Assembly (NCBI GenBank): GCA_006538405.1
Contig: BJKQ01000020.1
Span: 328,568-392,567, forward strand
Direction: 5' to 3'
DNA: 64,000 bases
DNA from: Hansfordia pulvinata
Lineage: Eukaryota; Ascomycota; Sordariomycetes; Xylariales
This document shows positions 1-10,657 of this stretch, piece after piece (positions within the stretch are counted from its first letter, which is position 1; each line of letters begins with the position of its first letter). The translations under genes were made by a program, and so were the position numbers. The notes under the pieces were generated by a model. It was given only the letters and a program-made list of their open reading frames with translations, made no database searches and was not told the DNA's origin.

Positions 1-380
1 GGACACGATCGCCACTGTAATTATGGTTCAGGGCATAGTGATAGTGTATAGATTGTCATAGCTGAGGAGACTGGGTCTGTAGAGCAAATTTCTAAAAAAA
101 AAAAAAAAATGTCAAGATGAAGATGAAGAGGAATAACAACAAACGAAGCTTTGGATTTTACACACGCCCAACGGGGCAGCATCAACCGCCGAGGTTTCAA
201 TGCTGGAACCTCCTCCTCTTTCTGTCACTCCCCATCTCTGCTCTCTTTGACCCTCTTACCATATCCCCCCTTTCCCCTTTCTTCCCTTCACAAGCGGTCC
301 AATTCAGCAGCACAGGTCACCACCAGAGAACACGCTTTCCCTTCCCAGTGCCCTCCAGTCAAGGACCAGAGCCCGGCGGC
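1..380. other. Flank and 3' untranslated region
   Basis: No gene is seen in this stretch. It is the downstream side of the minus-strand beta-propeller gene and so probably includes its 3' UTR. A run of about 16 A lies near 94-109, and a pyrimidine-rich tract covers roughly 205-295. Confidence 0.4.
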
Positions 381-1901
381 TCACGAGCTGCCCTCCTCCA
401 CCCGCAGGCTGTCGAGGTCGTACGCGCCGAAGAACTTGAGGAACGCCAGCACCTGCCCCGCGTTGCCGCACCCGTTGCGCGACTTGCCGCTGGCCTCGAA
501 CGTGACGAGCGGCGTCAGCTGCCCGGCGGCGCACCCGAGGCACCGCGCCGACGCCGTGTACGTCCCGTTGACCACGAGGTTGCGCCCGATGACCTGGACC
601 ATGTCCAACCCCGCCGCCGTCTGCCGCACCGTGACCAGCGCCTGCGGGCCCGCGTTCGGCTCCAGCGAGTTCCCCTCCTCCTCCGACACGCCCGCCGTCT
701 CCGCCGCGTGCTTCGCGGTCCGCTCCCCGGCCACGGCGACGATCTTGTTGGCCGTCTTGAGGTCCAGCCCCTGCCGGCCCAGGTTGGCCCGCCCATCCTG
801 GCCCTCGGGCACGGCGCCGGCGACGTAGATCAGCGCCTGGCCCTCCTGCCCGACCCGGACCGTGTCGACGATCTCGAGCGCCGCCGTGTCGATGACGTCG
901 ACCGTGTCGCTGTGCTCGTTGACCACGTACATGCGCGAGTTGTCCGGGCTGGGCCAGATGCCGTGCGGCTCGATGCCCGTCATGCGGATGGCTTTGACGA
1001 GCACCGGCCGGTCGCGGGGCCGCGGCTGGCGGTAGACCTTGGTCTCGTTGAGCGAGGCCACGGTGACGAACGCGTGCGTGGTCCCGTTGACGACGGCGAA
1101 GTTGGGGTGGTTGGTCTCGGGCCCCGTCTCGAGCACGGCGACGACCCGGCGCGCCGCCACGTCGATCACCGACGTCTGCCCCGTCATCTTGTGCGCGCAC
1201 CACAGCGACCCGCCGTCCGCCGACAGCATCATGTCCGACGAGAAGGCGTCCGCCAGCCCCGTGATGTTGTACCGGGGCCTCCGCGTCGCCACGTCCACCA
1301 CCGTCACCACGGGCGCGAAGATGTGGTTGACGTACGCCGTCGCCCCGTCCGGGCTGAAGAGCACCTTGCTGGGCCCCTTGCCCGTGAAGATGCGGTCGAT
1401 GACGCCGCCGCCGCCGGGAGAGACGGCGTCGATGACGTCCACCGACGACACGCCGCGCGTCCCGATCCACGCGGTGCGGTTGTCGGGCGCGAAGAAGGCC
1501 TCGTGCGGCGCGCGGTCCACGTACGTCTGCGAGACGACCGAGTTGTCCGACGTCCGGATCACCGTCGCCGTGTTCGACAGCGTGCTGAGCGAGATGATGT
1601 GCGCGCCGTCCCGGCTGAACCCCAGCCCGTGGCTGTTGACCGACCCCACGAACTGCGGGTTCAGCGCGTCCCCCAGCCGCGGCTCCCCGAGGCTGATGGC
1701 ACCCAGCACCTCGAGCGAGCTCGGGTCCACCACCGTCACCGTGTTCGACGTCTGGTCCCCCGTGTAGATCCGGTCCCCCGGCGACACCGGCGCCCCCGCG
1801 CCCGCGACCGCGGGCGCCTGCACCTGCGCCGAGGCCAGAGGGGGCAGGGGGCCGCCCAGAGCGAGGAGGCCCAGCAGCGCGCGGGCGAGCGAGGGCGTCA
1901 T
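381..1901 (-). CDS. Secreted YVTN/lactonase-type beta-propeller protein
   Basis: A single-exon gene of 506 residues. The start is the ATG at 1901 because it opens directly into a signal peptide (MTPSLARALLGLLALGG, then a run ending ASAQ). An upstream in-frame ATG would place about 42 unrelated residues before it. The mature part is a series of YVTN-like blades: repeats of the type TVTVVDPSSLEVLGAI, SVDVIDAVSPG, VTVVDVATRR, TSVIDVAARRVVAVLE and TVDVIDTAALEIVDTVRV. Several N-glycosylation sequons fit an extracellular protein. Such propellers in fungi include lactonase-like enzymes and surface or secreted binding proteins. No catalytic residue set can be read here, so the substrate is unknown. 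A non-blade tail of about 110 residues with a CLGC motif and two further cysteines follows the propeller and ends at VEEGSS. The reading frame is clean. Confidence 0.82.
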   Translation of the reverse strand: MTPSLARALLGLLALGGPLPPLASAQVQAPAVAGAGAPVSPGDRIYTGDQTSNTVTVVDPSSLEVLGAISLGEPRLGDALNPQFVGSVNSHGLGFSRDGAHIISLSTLSNTATVIRTSDNSVVSQTYVDRAPHEAFFAPDNRTAWIGTRGVSSVDVIDAVSPGGGGVIDRIFTGKGPSKVLFSPDGATAYVNHIFAPVVTVVDVATRRPRYNITGLADAFSSDMMLSADGGSLWCAHKMTGQTSVIDVAARRVVAVLETGPETNHPNFAVVNGTTHAFVTVASLNETKVYRQPRPRDRPVLVKAIRMTGIEPHGIWPSPDNSRMYVVNEHSDTVDVIDTAALEIVDTVRVGQEGQALIYVAGAVPEGQDGRANLGRQGLDLKTANKIVAVAGERTAKHAAETAGVSEEEGNSLEPNAGPQALVTVRQTAAGLDMVQVIGRNLVVNGTYTASARCLGCAAGQLTPLVTFEASGKSRNGCGNAGQVLAFLKFFGAYDLDSLRVEEGSS

Positions 1902-2060
1902 GGCGGCTGTGGAGTGGTGCCAAGTCAGTCTGCTGATGTGTGTCGATGGGAACCGGCAGATGGACGAAGTCAGGACTCGGTAGGATGATAGGGGGAAAGA
2001 ATTGTCGTGGCACGAGGCTGACGACAAGATAGACCCAGTGAGGCGCCTCTGTCAGTCGTC

Positions 2061-2066
2061 TTATAT
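2061..2066 (-). promoter_or_regulatory. TATA-like box of the beta-propeller gene
   Basis: The minus strand reads ATATAA about 160 bases upstream of the ATG at 1901. This suits a fungal TATA element with a moderate 5' UTR. No transcript evidence is available. Confidence 0.35.
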
Positions 2067-3439
2067 CGCGGACATGACTGACTCTCGTCGCAACACGGCA
2101 TCGCCGAGAAATCCCCCGCCCTGCCGGCAAGCAACAGAAAACCAGCGAAGCCAGGACCTGCCAGTGCCGGCTCCCGCCGGGCCGGGCTGGAGATGCCGTT
2201 CCGGAAAGCCTAGCACCGCGGGCCATCGCGCGCGCCGGTGCGTGGCTGAGTTTACTATAGTCCCCCTCCCTCGAAAAAAGTTAATCCCAGACTCCCAGGC
2301 TGCGTCGTATACTCAGTCGCCCGTCCCCTTCCTTCTGCCGCACGTATAGTTGACCCTTTAGCCCACTGACGATTATTTGTCATGCCCGGCGTGTCGATCC
2401 CGTCTCCACCCCCGGGTCGTCGGTTAATAAGGCGGGGCCCGCGTCCTCGGGAGGGAAGGGGAGTGGCCTGTCACTGTCACCTCTGGTCTTCCACTCTCCG
2501 CTGGCCCCGCCTCGTCCCGGGGCCGGCGCCAAAATGCTTAGCACGGAGACTATTGCGACTGCTTACCTACGAGTACCCACCTCACCTTGGTCGAGCCCTG
2601 CCGGCGGAACTCGCCAAGATTTGTCATGTCGCGGGTCCCCGGCCCGCGTCGTCGTCGTCGTTGTCGCAATCCCGCCCTGTTAGGGCCCTGCGCTAGATCC
2701 CTAGCCGGGGCAATGGTCTGAACTTGCTGGTCTGTCGGGTGAAGTGTTCGGGGCGTGGCTGACTACTCCTCCCGCGTTGACTATGGCGACTTTCGTTGCT
2801 CGCAACGCAACATTCGAGATGGTTCCCAGGCGACCCTGAGGTCATCAAAAGGATCTACTGCTCTGGAAATGGGAACGATGACGAAGGCCAAGATGAGTTT
2901 GGGTTGTGATAGGCACATTAAAGACTTTCTGAGGGAGTGCTGTACACCGCGCGACGACGCTTCGCGTTGGCACACTTGAAGCCAGGACATGACAAGCGGT
3001 TCCGATTCTTCCGACGCGTTAACGGAATGTGAGGTATGGCTCCTCTGTTTCGAGGTGGAACAGCAACTGCAGTCGAGGGGATCATACCAAATGCGGGCCA
3101 AGGTCGAAAACGAAAAAACACTGGACAGAGTCACATGGCAAGATCCCCCGGGAAATAGGGGACCAAAGCACAGCCGACCGACACCCGAGCCGAGCCGTCC
3201 AACGACGATGTCCACCAGGAACCACCCTGCTCAAGTCTTGGAGCGGAATGACGGTCCCCAAGGAGCGCTGCTTGCGAGCGGCGTGTCGCCGCCGTGGGAG
3301 CTTACAAGCCGGATCCAAGCTGGCCCGACCTCCGACCTCGAGTCTATTCCAAATACCCGGCCCTGCCGCGACCAGCCGCTCTATCCTATCTCCATCAGCC
3401 CGCGGGTGCTTCTGTCGAGCCAAGTATGCCGCGTTGCGT

Positions 3440-3445
3440 TATATA
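3440..3445 (+). promoter_or_regulatory. TATA box of the alpha/beta-hydrolase gene
   Basis: TATATA lies about 140 bases upstream of the ATG at 3584. A CT-rich stretch (3537-3566), typical of highly transcribed fungal promoters, separates the two. Confidence 0.4.
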
Positions 3446-3583
3446 CATAACCGTGAACAGTGCCGAACTCCATGCCAGGCTTTGCCATGAGAAGACAGCA
3501 GAGCGCCAACGACAGTCTGGTCCACACCCGCCACGATCTCTCTCTTCTTCTTCTTCTTCTCTACCCCTTGGACACTTTTCACC

Positions 3584-5215
3584 ATGCATTACCCCGTCGC
3601 TCTCGTTCTGGTCGGGGCCGGCTTCGCTGCCGCCACAGCTGGCCCTGCCTCTGCCCCGGCCCCTCGCTGTCAGAACATGACGATCCCGGTGACCGTGTCG
3701 GCGCAGAACGCCGTCTTCGACGTGCAGCCGCCTCGCAGCGACATCGAGGCGACCAACCTCATCCTCGACCTGACCCGGGCTGGCCACAACTACTCGGCGG
3801 AGGTTCTCAAGGGTGTAAGTGCGCCGCGTTACTTGCGTTTACATCGATCAAATCTCCCAACCCCCCTTTTCCGAACATAGTCTTGAGAAGCGTCACCTAC
3901 ACATGGAAGCAACAACAGCAGCCCCCAAATACTTCACACAACTATGACCAACTAACACCAACCCCTCCCTCCCCTCCCCGGGAGTTCAAAAAAAAAACAG
4001 TACGAAACAGTCTCGGGAACCTACGAAATAGCAGGGACCTACTGCGCGCCAGGCGACCCGTCGACGGCCAACGGGGCCCTGCAGATCCTGACCCACGGCA
4101 TCGGCTTCGACCGCGCGTACTGGGACCTCGCCTACGCGGGCGGCAACTACAGCTACGTGCGCGCCGCCGCCGCCCGGGGCTACGCGACCTTCGCCTACGA
4201 CCGGCTCGGGCTGGGCGCCTCGTCGCGCCCCGACCCGGTCCGCGAGCTGCAGTCGCCCCTCGAGGCCGCCGCCCTGCGCGCCCTGACCGCCGTCCTGCGC
4301 CGCGGCGAGGGCGGCAACTATACGTCTACGTCGTCGTCGTCGTCGTCGTCGTCGTCGTTCGCGAGGGGACCCCCGACCAAGATCCTCCACGTGGGCCACA
4401 GCTACGGCTCCGCCCTGACCTACGGCCTGCTGCGCGCCGACCCGGGCGCCAGCGACGGCGTCGCCCTGACCGGCTTCAGCCAAGACCCTTCAGCGGCGGC
4501 CGCGGCCGCGCACATGAACGCCTTCAAGTTCGGCGCCTCCTACGCGCCCCCTCCAGCGGCATCCCCCGCCGCCTGCGGGCCTCCTCCTACCCGGCCGCCG
4601 CCCCGGCGGCGGGCTACCTGGCCTTCTCGGGCGGCGAGTCGGCGGTGCAGGCCGACTTCTACGGCCCGGGGGACTTCGACGCGGGCCTCCTGCGCGCCGC
4701 CTCCGAGATAGGGCAGCCCGTGTCCGTGGGCGAGATCCTGACGGCGTCGAGCCAGGCTGTCGGAGAGACGGAGTTCGCGGGGTTCGTGATTGTCGTTACC
4801 GGCGGTGAGAATTTGCGACCCCCCAGACCTTTTTTTTCTTCTGTTTTTTTTTCTTTTTTTCTTTTTCGAACTTCTGATGAGAGCTGGAGGATATGAGAAA
4901 ACAATGCTGACGCCTTCTCTTGGTGTACACAAGAGCGCGACCTCCCGTTCGCGGGGGGCAACTGCACGACGGCGCTGCTGGACGCGTCCCGCGCCAACTT
5001 TGCGCGCGCCAGCGACTTTCGGACCGCCGTCATCCCCGGCGCGGGCCACGGGCTGAACCTGGTGAGTAGACGGTCCTCGCAGCGGGGAGGACAGGTCGTC
5101 TGACATGGGTCTCTATGTCTGCTGACCACACGACACAAAACTGCAGCAATTTTCCCACACGGTCACGTACAAGACTGTGCTCGACTTCTTCGACAGCAAG
5201 ATCGGGGGGAACTAG
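3584..5215 (+). CDS. Secreted alpha/beta-hydrolase (four exons, one frame break)
   Basis: Exons are 3584-3814, 4001-4804, 4934-5061 and 5147-5215, all with GT-AG introns. The first 23 or so residues form a signal peptide. The fold is shown by the oxyanion-side HGIGFD motif, the nucleophile elbow GHSYGS and a C-terminal GAGHGLNL that supplies the catalytic His. It is related to fungal secreted hydrolases of the AB-hydrolase_1 type, expected to act on esters; the substrate is unknown. Codons 107-119 or so contain a serine run encoded by a TCG repeat. In exon 2 the conserved frame changes at the C-run 4547-4551, and one extra base there restores phase with both flanking introns (predicted 410 residues). 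I read this as a sequence error, because the protein stays family-like on both sides. Confidence 0.78.
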
Positions 5216-6159
5216 GGGGCGTCGGAAGTCATGGTGAGAGGGCTGCGCGGCGAGAGAGCTGGCATCATCAGGGGCAGCTGCACCTAACGACAGAGTCGAG
5301 GCGTCCAGCCAAGATGTGTACGACGAGTTCCAAAGTAAGGGGCATCAACTTTGTGGCTGGGGAGGAAGTGTAATGGAGCAGGTCTGCTTACTTCGATTCG
5401 TCACCTGTTATTATTTCAAATAACCAGGAGCCATTCCCTGAATGCTCCCTTTTTCTCTTTGGACCACAGAAGGACCCGGGTTCTTGTCGAGATCTCTTCT
5501 TCGCTATATCCCATGCCGTTTCTTGGAGTCCAGTGCCAGACTTTTTGCTCGCGTCTGCTGTTCGAGATCTAGAGCAACGCTATCAGCACGTGACTGACGT
5601 AGATCGGGACACTGGCGGTCCCCTACTCGTACGTTCAAGACGCGGAGCCCGCCCAGGAAAGGAAACGGAAGGGGCGCACCTCCGATCGCCGCGCAAAATA
5701 GCCTCGCAGTCGGAGGGCTCCGGGGAGACAGGGAGCGAGAGAACAAGGGGGGCGGGGGGGCGCGTCGGCGTCAGGTAAGAGTGGCATCGTCTGCCCGTCT
5801 CGACGGTCCAAGACTAATTGCCCGCATGGATTCATGCGCCAGGGGCAGTACAAAAGTCAGAAACACGCCGCGAGGTCTGGACTAGGTTGGGTTGAGTATG
5901 GTAAGCATGGCCTGTCCCTCCCTCTTACAAGATATTTTTGCCCCTTCAAAGCGCGACGAGTGCCGAGCCCACGACACGATCCCGGACAGATAGACAGACA
6001 GACAGAAAGACAGACAGACAGAAAGACAGACAGACAGAAAGACAGACAGACAGAAGACAGACAGACAGAAAGACAGACAGACAGAAGACAGACAGACAGA
6101 AAGACAGACACGATACCCTCACCTGCCTGACCGACGGACCGACGCGCCGAGACGACACC
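5216..6159. other. Intergenic region with microsatellite
   Basis: No gene is seen. It contains a TACTCGTA octamer at 5624 and a GACA/GAAA microsatellite near its right end. Confidence 0.4.
5988..6110 (+). repeat. GACA/GAAA compound microsatellite
   Basis: About 120 bases of CAGA units, interrupted at fairly regular intervals by AAGA. This gives a higher-order unit of roughly 12-16 bases. It ends about 50 bases before the ATG of the aldo/keto reductase pseudogene. Confidence 0.9.
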
Positions 6160-7079
6160 ATGTCGCCGCCAGTGTCCAAGCTCAAGCTCAACGACGGCCA
6201 TGAGATCCCCATGGTATGCCTGCCCGTGCCCGTGCCCGAGCCCGTGCCCGAGGCCGTGAAGCTTCATCCCTGCCTCTCCTCAGCTACCGAATCAGATCTC
6301 ACTCTCAGCACACACATCTCCTGGTCGGCTTCGGCTTCGGGACGGGTCTGATGGAAGCCCAAGACGACGTGGTCAAGACGGGCGTCATGCTGGCCCTGGA
6401 CAACGGCTTTTACGACCTTGACACGGCGAAGAGTCAGTCAACCCCTCAGTCCCCGTCCCCGACTCCACCTATCCACTCCCATTTCGACGCCCCCCCTTTT
6501 TCATCACCAAATCAACAAAGAAAAACAAAAAAATCGTGTACGAGACCGAGGTTGGCATAGGCCAGGCCCTCCGCGCCGCCTCCCCGCCGATCTCCCCGCC
6601 GATCCCGCGCTCGCTGCTCTTCAAAGGTCGGCACGCTGGGCCAGGACGTCGTCGCCGTCACGCAGAATCCGCGACCCGGCCCGCGCCGTCCGACCGCGCC
6701 CGCAACCTGTTCCGCTTCGCACTCGAGCCCGCCCAGGTCGACCGCATCTCGGAGCTCGGCAGGCTGAAGCACTTTCGGAGGACGGGGTTGGGTGAGTATT
6801 TTCTTCGTCTTCTTGTTCTTCTTCTTCTACCCCCCCCTTCCTCCTCCTCTGCTTTACTTGAGATGTTCCCCCTTTCCGTATCCTGATGTGATTCTGCCTT
6901 TCGCCATTCACCGGTCACACCCGTTCTGTCTCCCCTTCTCGCTTAGAAGCTAGAAAAGTATCTGTCCATTCCCCAAGCACCACGTCAATCAACCACACAA
7001 GGTACTGACCCGTCTCGGCACAGCTTACATGTCGAAGCGCTACGGCCACTACAAGCCAGGCCGGTGGGAGGAGCTATAA
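6160..7079 (+). pseudogene. Aldo/keto reductase remnant with the barrel core missing
   Basis: The start encodes MSPPVSKLKLNDGHEIPM, the usual first strand of a fungal aldo/keto reductase. After an intron (donor at 6214) comes VGFGFGTG and then ALDNGFYDLDTAK, carrying the family Asp of the catalytic tetrad. A further intron-like gap leads to YETEVGIGQALR. Soon afterwards the sequence jumps to FALEPAQVDRISELGRLKHFRR, which belongs to the C-terminal helix, and ends after another intron at YGHYKPGRWEEL. A normal member has about 300 residues. Here roughly 150-180 residues, including the region with the catalytic Lys and His, are absent, and the reading frame also changes. Single-base errors cannot explain that. 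Splice sites remain recognisable, so the decay may be recent. Confidence 0.75.
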
Positions 7080-7897
7080 GCACGGACACGGCGAGTACGG
7101 CACGGCGAGCGCCGCCAGGGTACCGGCTGCACCCTAGCGGGGTGAAAGAGGCTGGGTATTTCTTTTACTCCTCTTCTGTTTCGTTTTGATCCTCGGAGAA
7201 GGCACTCAGTAGCAATCATGATGGCACCCAATATCGTCTGATACAAGAGCTTCAACTAAGAGTGGCGTGAGACTGGTTTGATTGATCTCCTGATCCCCTG
7301 CAACTGGTGGTGTCAAGTGACTCGACCGGTCCTTTCTGCCCCGCCTTGCTCTTATAGCGTCCGCTGGTCCATGATCATTATAACCTCCGGCACCACGCCC
7401 TCAGTTAGTCAGACCTAAGTGTGACGTGTCAATGGACAGGGCCGGAGGGGTTGAGGGCTGTCCATTCACCTGGGTGCTGCAACTGATGGTATGAACACAA
7501 CCCTGTAAGCTGAGGGGCCAAGGCGACAGAGAGCCCAGAGTTTCATATCCCAATAATCTATCGACTCCAGGCCCTAAGCTCTTCTCACTAACCAAAACAG
7601 TCTTTCATTCACGAGTGTCAACTCGTCCGTGTCGACGGGGCCCTCCTTGTATCTCAACACACCCACTCAGTAAGAGCAACACATATACCGCCTTAACAGC
7701 TTGAAGCCGGATCCCGTATCAACCCGAATACCTGCCAGCTTGACAGTCAGAGGCATGTGTACATGAAGCCCTCTCGACTCCACGACGGAATCGAGGCGTC
7801 CAACCTCGCAACAAAACACCAGGCCGGATCAACTTCACGAGAAGCTCTAAAAGGGGGTTCAGGTCACGTCACAGAGCACAGCAGCAAGACACCAAGT
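7080..7897. other. Intergenic region between convergent genes
   Basis: The stretch lies between the 3' ends of the reductase remnant and the thaumatin-like gene. No gene or repeat is recognised. Confidence 0.4.
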
Positions 7898-9384
7898 CTA
7901 CCAGCTCCACGACAACACAAACCCCAATCCCAACACCACCATCACCCCGGAAACCCAATCAAACTCCCTCCCACGCATTCGTCCAGCCGTCCCACTGAGT
8001 CTGCCCTCTCCATGCCCCGAGACCACCTCATTGATCTTGACCTTCACTTCCTCCTCTCCCCCCTTCTCCTCCCCATTTTCTCCCTTCTTCCCCCCGGTCT
8101 CCTTCCCCTCCCATTTCCCCCCATTCCTCCCCTTCCCAGAAACGACCAACCCCCCCGAGGACGCAATCTCGTGCAGCTCCCGCCCAAACGCCCTCAGGAT
8201 CTCGGTGCTGCGCCCCGCGGCCGGGCAGAAGACGACCTCCCAGCCGCCGCCGCTGGGATGATGAAGGTCGAGTCGCGGTCGTCGAACGCGTAGCTGTACG
8301 CGTCCGGGCAGACGCGCTTCGCGGCCCGCGAGTACGCGCTCGGCCCGCACACCGCCGGGTCGTCAAAGTCCCCCGTGCAGCAGTCCATTGGCTGGTTGCC
8401 CGCCGCGCACGCGCTCTTGCACGGGTCGAACACGGGCCGCCTCACCCCCTGGCCCCCGTCCTCTCCGTCCCCGTCCCCGTCTGGGTACGCGTACACGCCG
8501 TCCCCCGGCCCCAGGGGCACAAACGCCTGCAGGTCCCAAGGGCACCAGCTGCCCACGCCCGCGTTGGTCTGCGCCGCGTCCAGCGGCAGCGGGAAGCTGG
8601 CGTTGGCGGCGTAGAATATGCCGTCGACCCCGCCGCCAGAGGCTGCCAGGTAGCCCGCGGTCGCGATGCAGGCCGGGCTCACCAGGTTCGGGGGGATCCA
8701 GCTGGTGTTGGGCGCCGGCTGGTAGACCAGGCCGATGGGCAAGTTGTACCCGTCCACGAGCGAGATGTCGTAGAAGGTCTGGCGGCCCGTCACGCCGCCC
8801 GCCAGGTTGAACTCGGCCAGGGTCACGGGCACCTGTCCCTGCGGCCGGGTGTTAGCCGTAGCCGTTTCGCGCGCGTGTCTATCTGCGAGGGGGGGGGAGG
8901 GGAGTGGAAATTTGGAAGAGAAAGACAGAGACACTGAGAGAAGAGAGCCTTACGCCGTATTCACACTCGAGCTTGCCGAAGCAGTCGCCCGTCGCGCACG
9001 TCGCCGTCTCCCCGTCCGCGGTGCAGTTGGTCCGGCCCCAGACGCGGCCCTGCCACGTTCCGCCACCGTCATGTGCCTGGACGCCCCGGCCGGCAGCTCG
9101 AAGCCGCTGGACTCGGGGCCGTGGCCGTGCTGGGTCCCGATGCCCGGCCAGATGGTGTCGGGGCAGCGGTTGGTCACGATGAGCGGGACCCTCCCGACGT
9201 CCGGGCGCGAGGGGGGCTGGACGCCGCTGAGCCGCACGTTGGGGGAGAGGTAGTCGAACTGGTAGAGGTCATGGTTGCTGGGGAAGACGATGGCGCCGAC
9301 CAGCCGCAGTCGAGACGCCAGGAGGCACGCTGTGGCCAGGCGCGGATGATTCCGCGTCTTCCTGCTCCTCAGGGACTTGCGCAT
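7898..9384 (-). CDS. Thaumatin-like protein, probably GPI-anchored
   Basis: Two exons (9384-8954 and 8838-7898) with a GTAAGG-AG intron. An N-terminal hydrophobic stretch after a basic n-region leads to the thaumatin signature VPLIVTNRCPDTIWPGIGTQ. This is followed in the family order by WQGRVWGRTNC, CATGDCFGKLECEYG, TLAEFNLAG, FYDISLVDGYNLPI, DPCKSAC, CCTGDF and the terminal YSYAFDDRDSTF block, with many conserved disulfide cysteines. After the domain comes a Gly/Lys/Glu low-complexity linker, then a C-terminal hydrophobic tail (VSGVMVVLGLGFVL) like a GPI signal. That places it at the wall or plasma membrane. Related proteins bind or cleave beta-glucans. Two frame changes, near 9062-9066 and 8255-8257, are each resolved by one missing base, giving 457 residues. 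Confidence 0.82.
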
Positions 9385-10252
9385 CGTGTGGCTCTCGGGT
9401 ATGTGAGGTAGACGTTCTCCGAACTCGAGCTTTTAGAGGTTGGAATCAGGCCCTGGGCATCGCTCAGTTTGTTGTCTGCTGTTGCGCCCGGCTTCGTCTG
9501 TTATTGTGTTCGGCCGATGGAGACGTCCTTGTGGCCAGCCAGATGATGGCTATGGCTGTGAAAGATTGGCTGTATGTGATACTGGTTCTAATGATACACG
9601 AATAGTGGGCTCGAGGAAAACGCCAGGCCGGAAGAGTGAGATGTTGTGATTTGACTTGCGGCAAGACGTCCGGCCCGGCCTTGGCTGATACGGAGGGGAT
9701 GAGGAAAGAGGTCGGAATCGCGCAGTTGCCACGAGCAGTGTGAAGCGAGCGAATAATTAGGAGAGATTCTGGCTTGACAAGGAGGGCGTCGTGATGGAAG
9801 AGGAGGCGTGAAAAGGAGCGGATTTCCACAAGGCTATAGCGGTGAGTCGCGAAGGCGATGATGGCCGGCCCGACATATACCTAAGGCAGCGAGCACCCGG
9901 CCGCGTTGATCAATACAGCCCGGGTTGATTGCACATGACTCTGGGCCACGGCTTCCACACCGGGATGCAGCAGTCGGAGCCCTTTTCTGCCACTGTCGCT
10001 GCCCTGCAATAGGTACACGTGCCTACAGAGCACATACATCTTAGGTACGCAGCTCTCTCGCGCACTCGCTGTTGAGCAGTGACGCCGTCGCACCGCACTG
10101 CTCCTACCTGCCCTGCTTGTTTCCCCTCCCTGATCTTCTCCTCGCGATGGTCAACACGCCCGAAGCTGTACCTAATCAAGTCCGCCGGCACCCACGGCAC
10201 CTGTGCAAGGCACTGTACCTCCTAACATTAGGTACTCTTCCCCCACCAGCCC
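9385..10252. other. Intergenic region
   Basis: This is upstream of the thaumatin-like gene and downstream of the hypothetical gene at 10253. No gene is seen. Confidence 0.4.
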
Positions 10253-10657
10253 TCAAGCCCCGACGTGAATCCCCGAGTGGCGCGCCATGTTCATGGCTAT
10301 CGCGCGCCTGATCATCTCGGCCTGGGCCACGGCGTCCTCGTTGGCAGACGGGCCTCGATTCGGGTCTCTTCCCCCGTCGCCATCTCTGTCGTCGTCGTCG
10401 TCGCCGTTACCCTCGCCGTCTCGACCGCCGCCGGAGCCGCCGAGCTTCCTCCGGGCCCCGTCTCCGCTGCTGCTGCCCGGGCCGGCGCGGCGGGGGTTTG
10501 CGGGCGGGGGCTCGGCGGCGAAGGTGCGGTTCTGGGACCGCTTGACGTGGCCGGCGTGGCGGCGGTGGTGCTCGTCGGGCAGAGGCTCGTCGTTCTGGTT
10601 CTGGTGGGCCGCGGGCGCGGTGTGGCAGGGCTCTCTGGACTGGACTTCGGATTGCAT
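10253..10657 (-). CDS. Small charged hypothetical protein
   Basis: I do not recognise the family. From the ATG at 10657 the protein has 134 residues. It is hydrophilic and low in complexity: His/Pro/Gln-rich at the start, then Gly/Asp/Arg-rich with a DDDDDRDGDGGRD stretch, and a short helical C-terminus (AQAEMIRRAIAMNMARH) that looks like the conserved part. The open frame extends upstream, but only to a GTG. A TATATA at 10794-10799 lies so close to that GTG that the 10657 ATG with a 5' UTR of about 100 bases is the better start. No signal peptide or membrane segment is seen, so it is probably nuclear or cytosolic and disordered. Confidence 0.5.
   Translation of the reverse strand: MQSEVQSREPCHTAPAAHQNQNDEPLPDEHHRRHAGHVKRSQNRTFAAEPPPANPRRAGPGSSSGDGARRKLGGSGGGRDGEGNGDDDDDRDGDGGRDPNRGPSANEDAVAQAEMIRRAIAMNMARHSGIHVGA

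Larger units (their letters stand above)
1902..3583. other. Divergent intergenic region
   Basis: This lies between two divergently transcribed genes for secreted proteins, so it probably holds both promoters. The open frames inside it lack protein-family features. One TACGAGTA octamer sits at 2568. Confidence 0.4.

Noticed and set aside
117..2226. Long open frames of more than 600 codons on both strands over the beta-propeller gene
   Set aside because: They are Arg/Pro/Ala-rich mirror frames caused by high third-position GC. Only the 381-1901 minus frame has a signal peptide and repeat structure.
5988..6110. CRISPR-like array
   Set aside because: It is a simple tetranucleotide repeat without unique spacers, in a eukaryotic genome.
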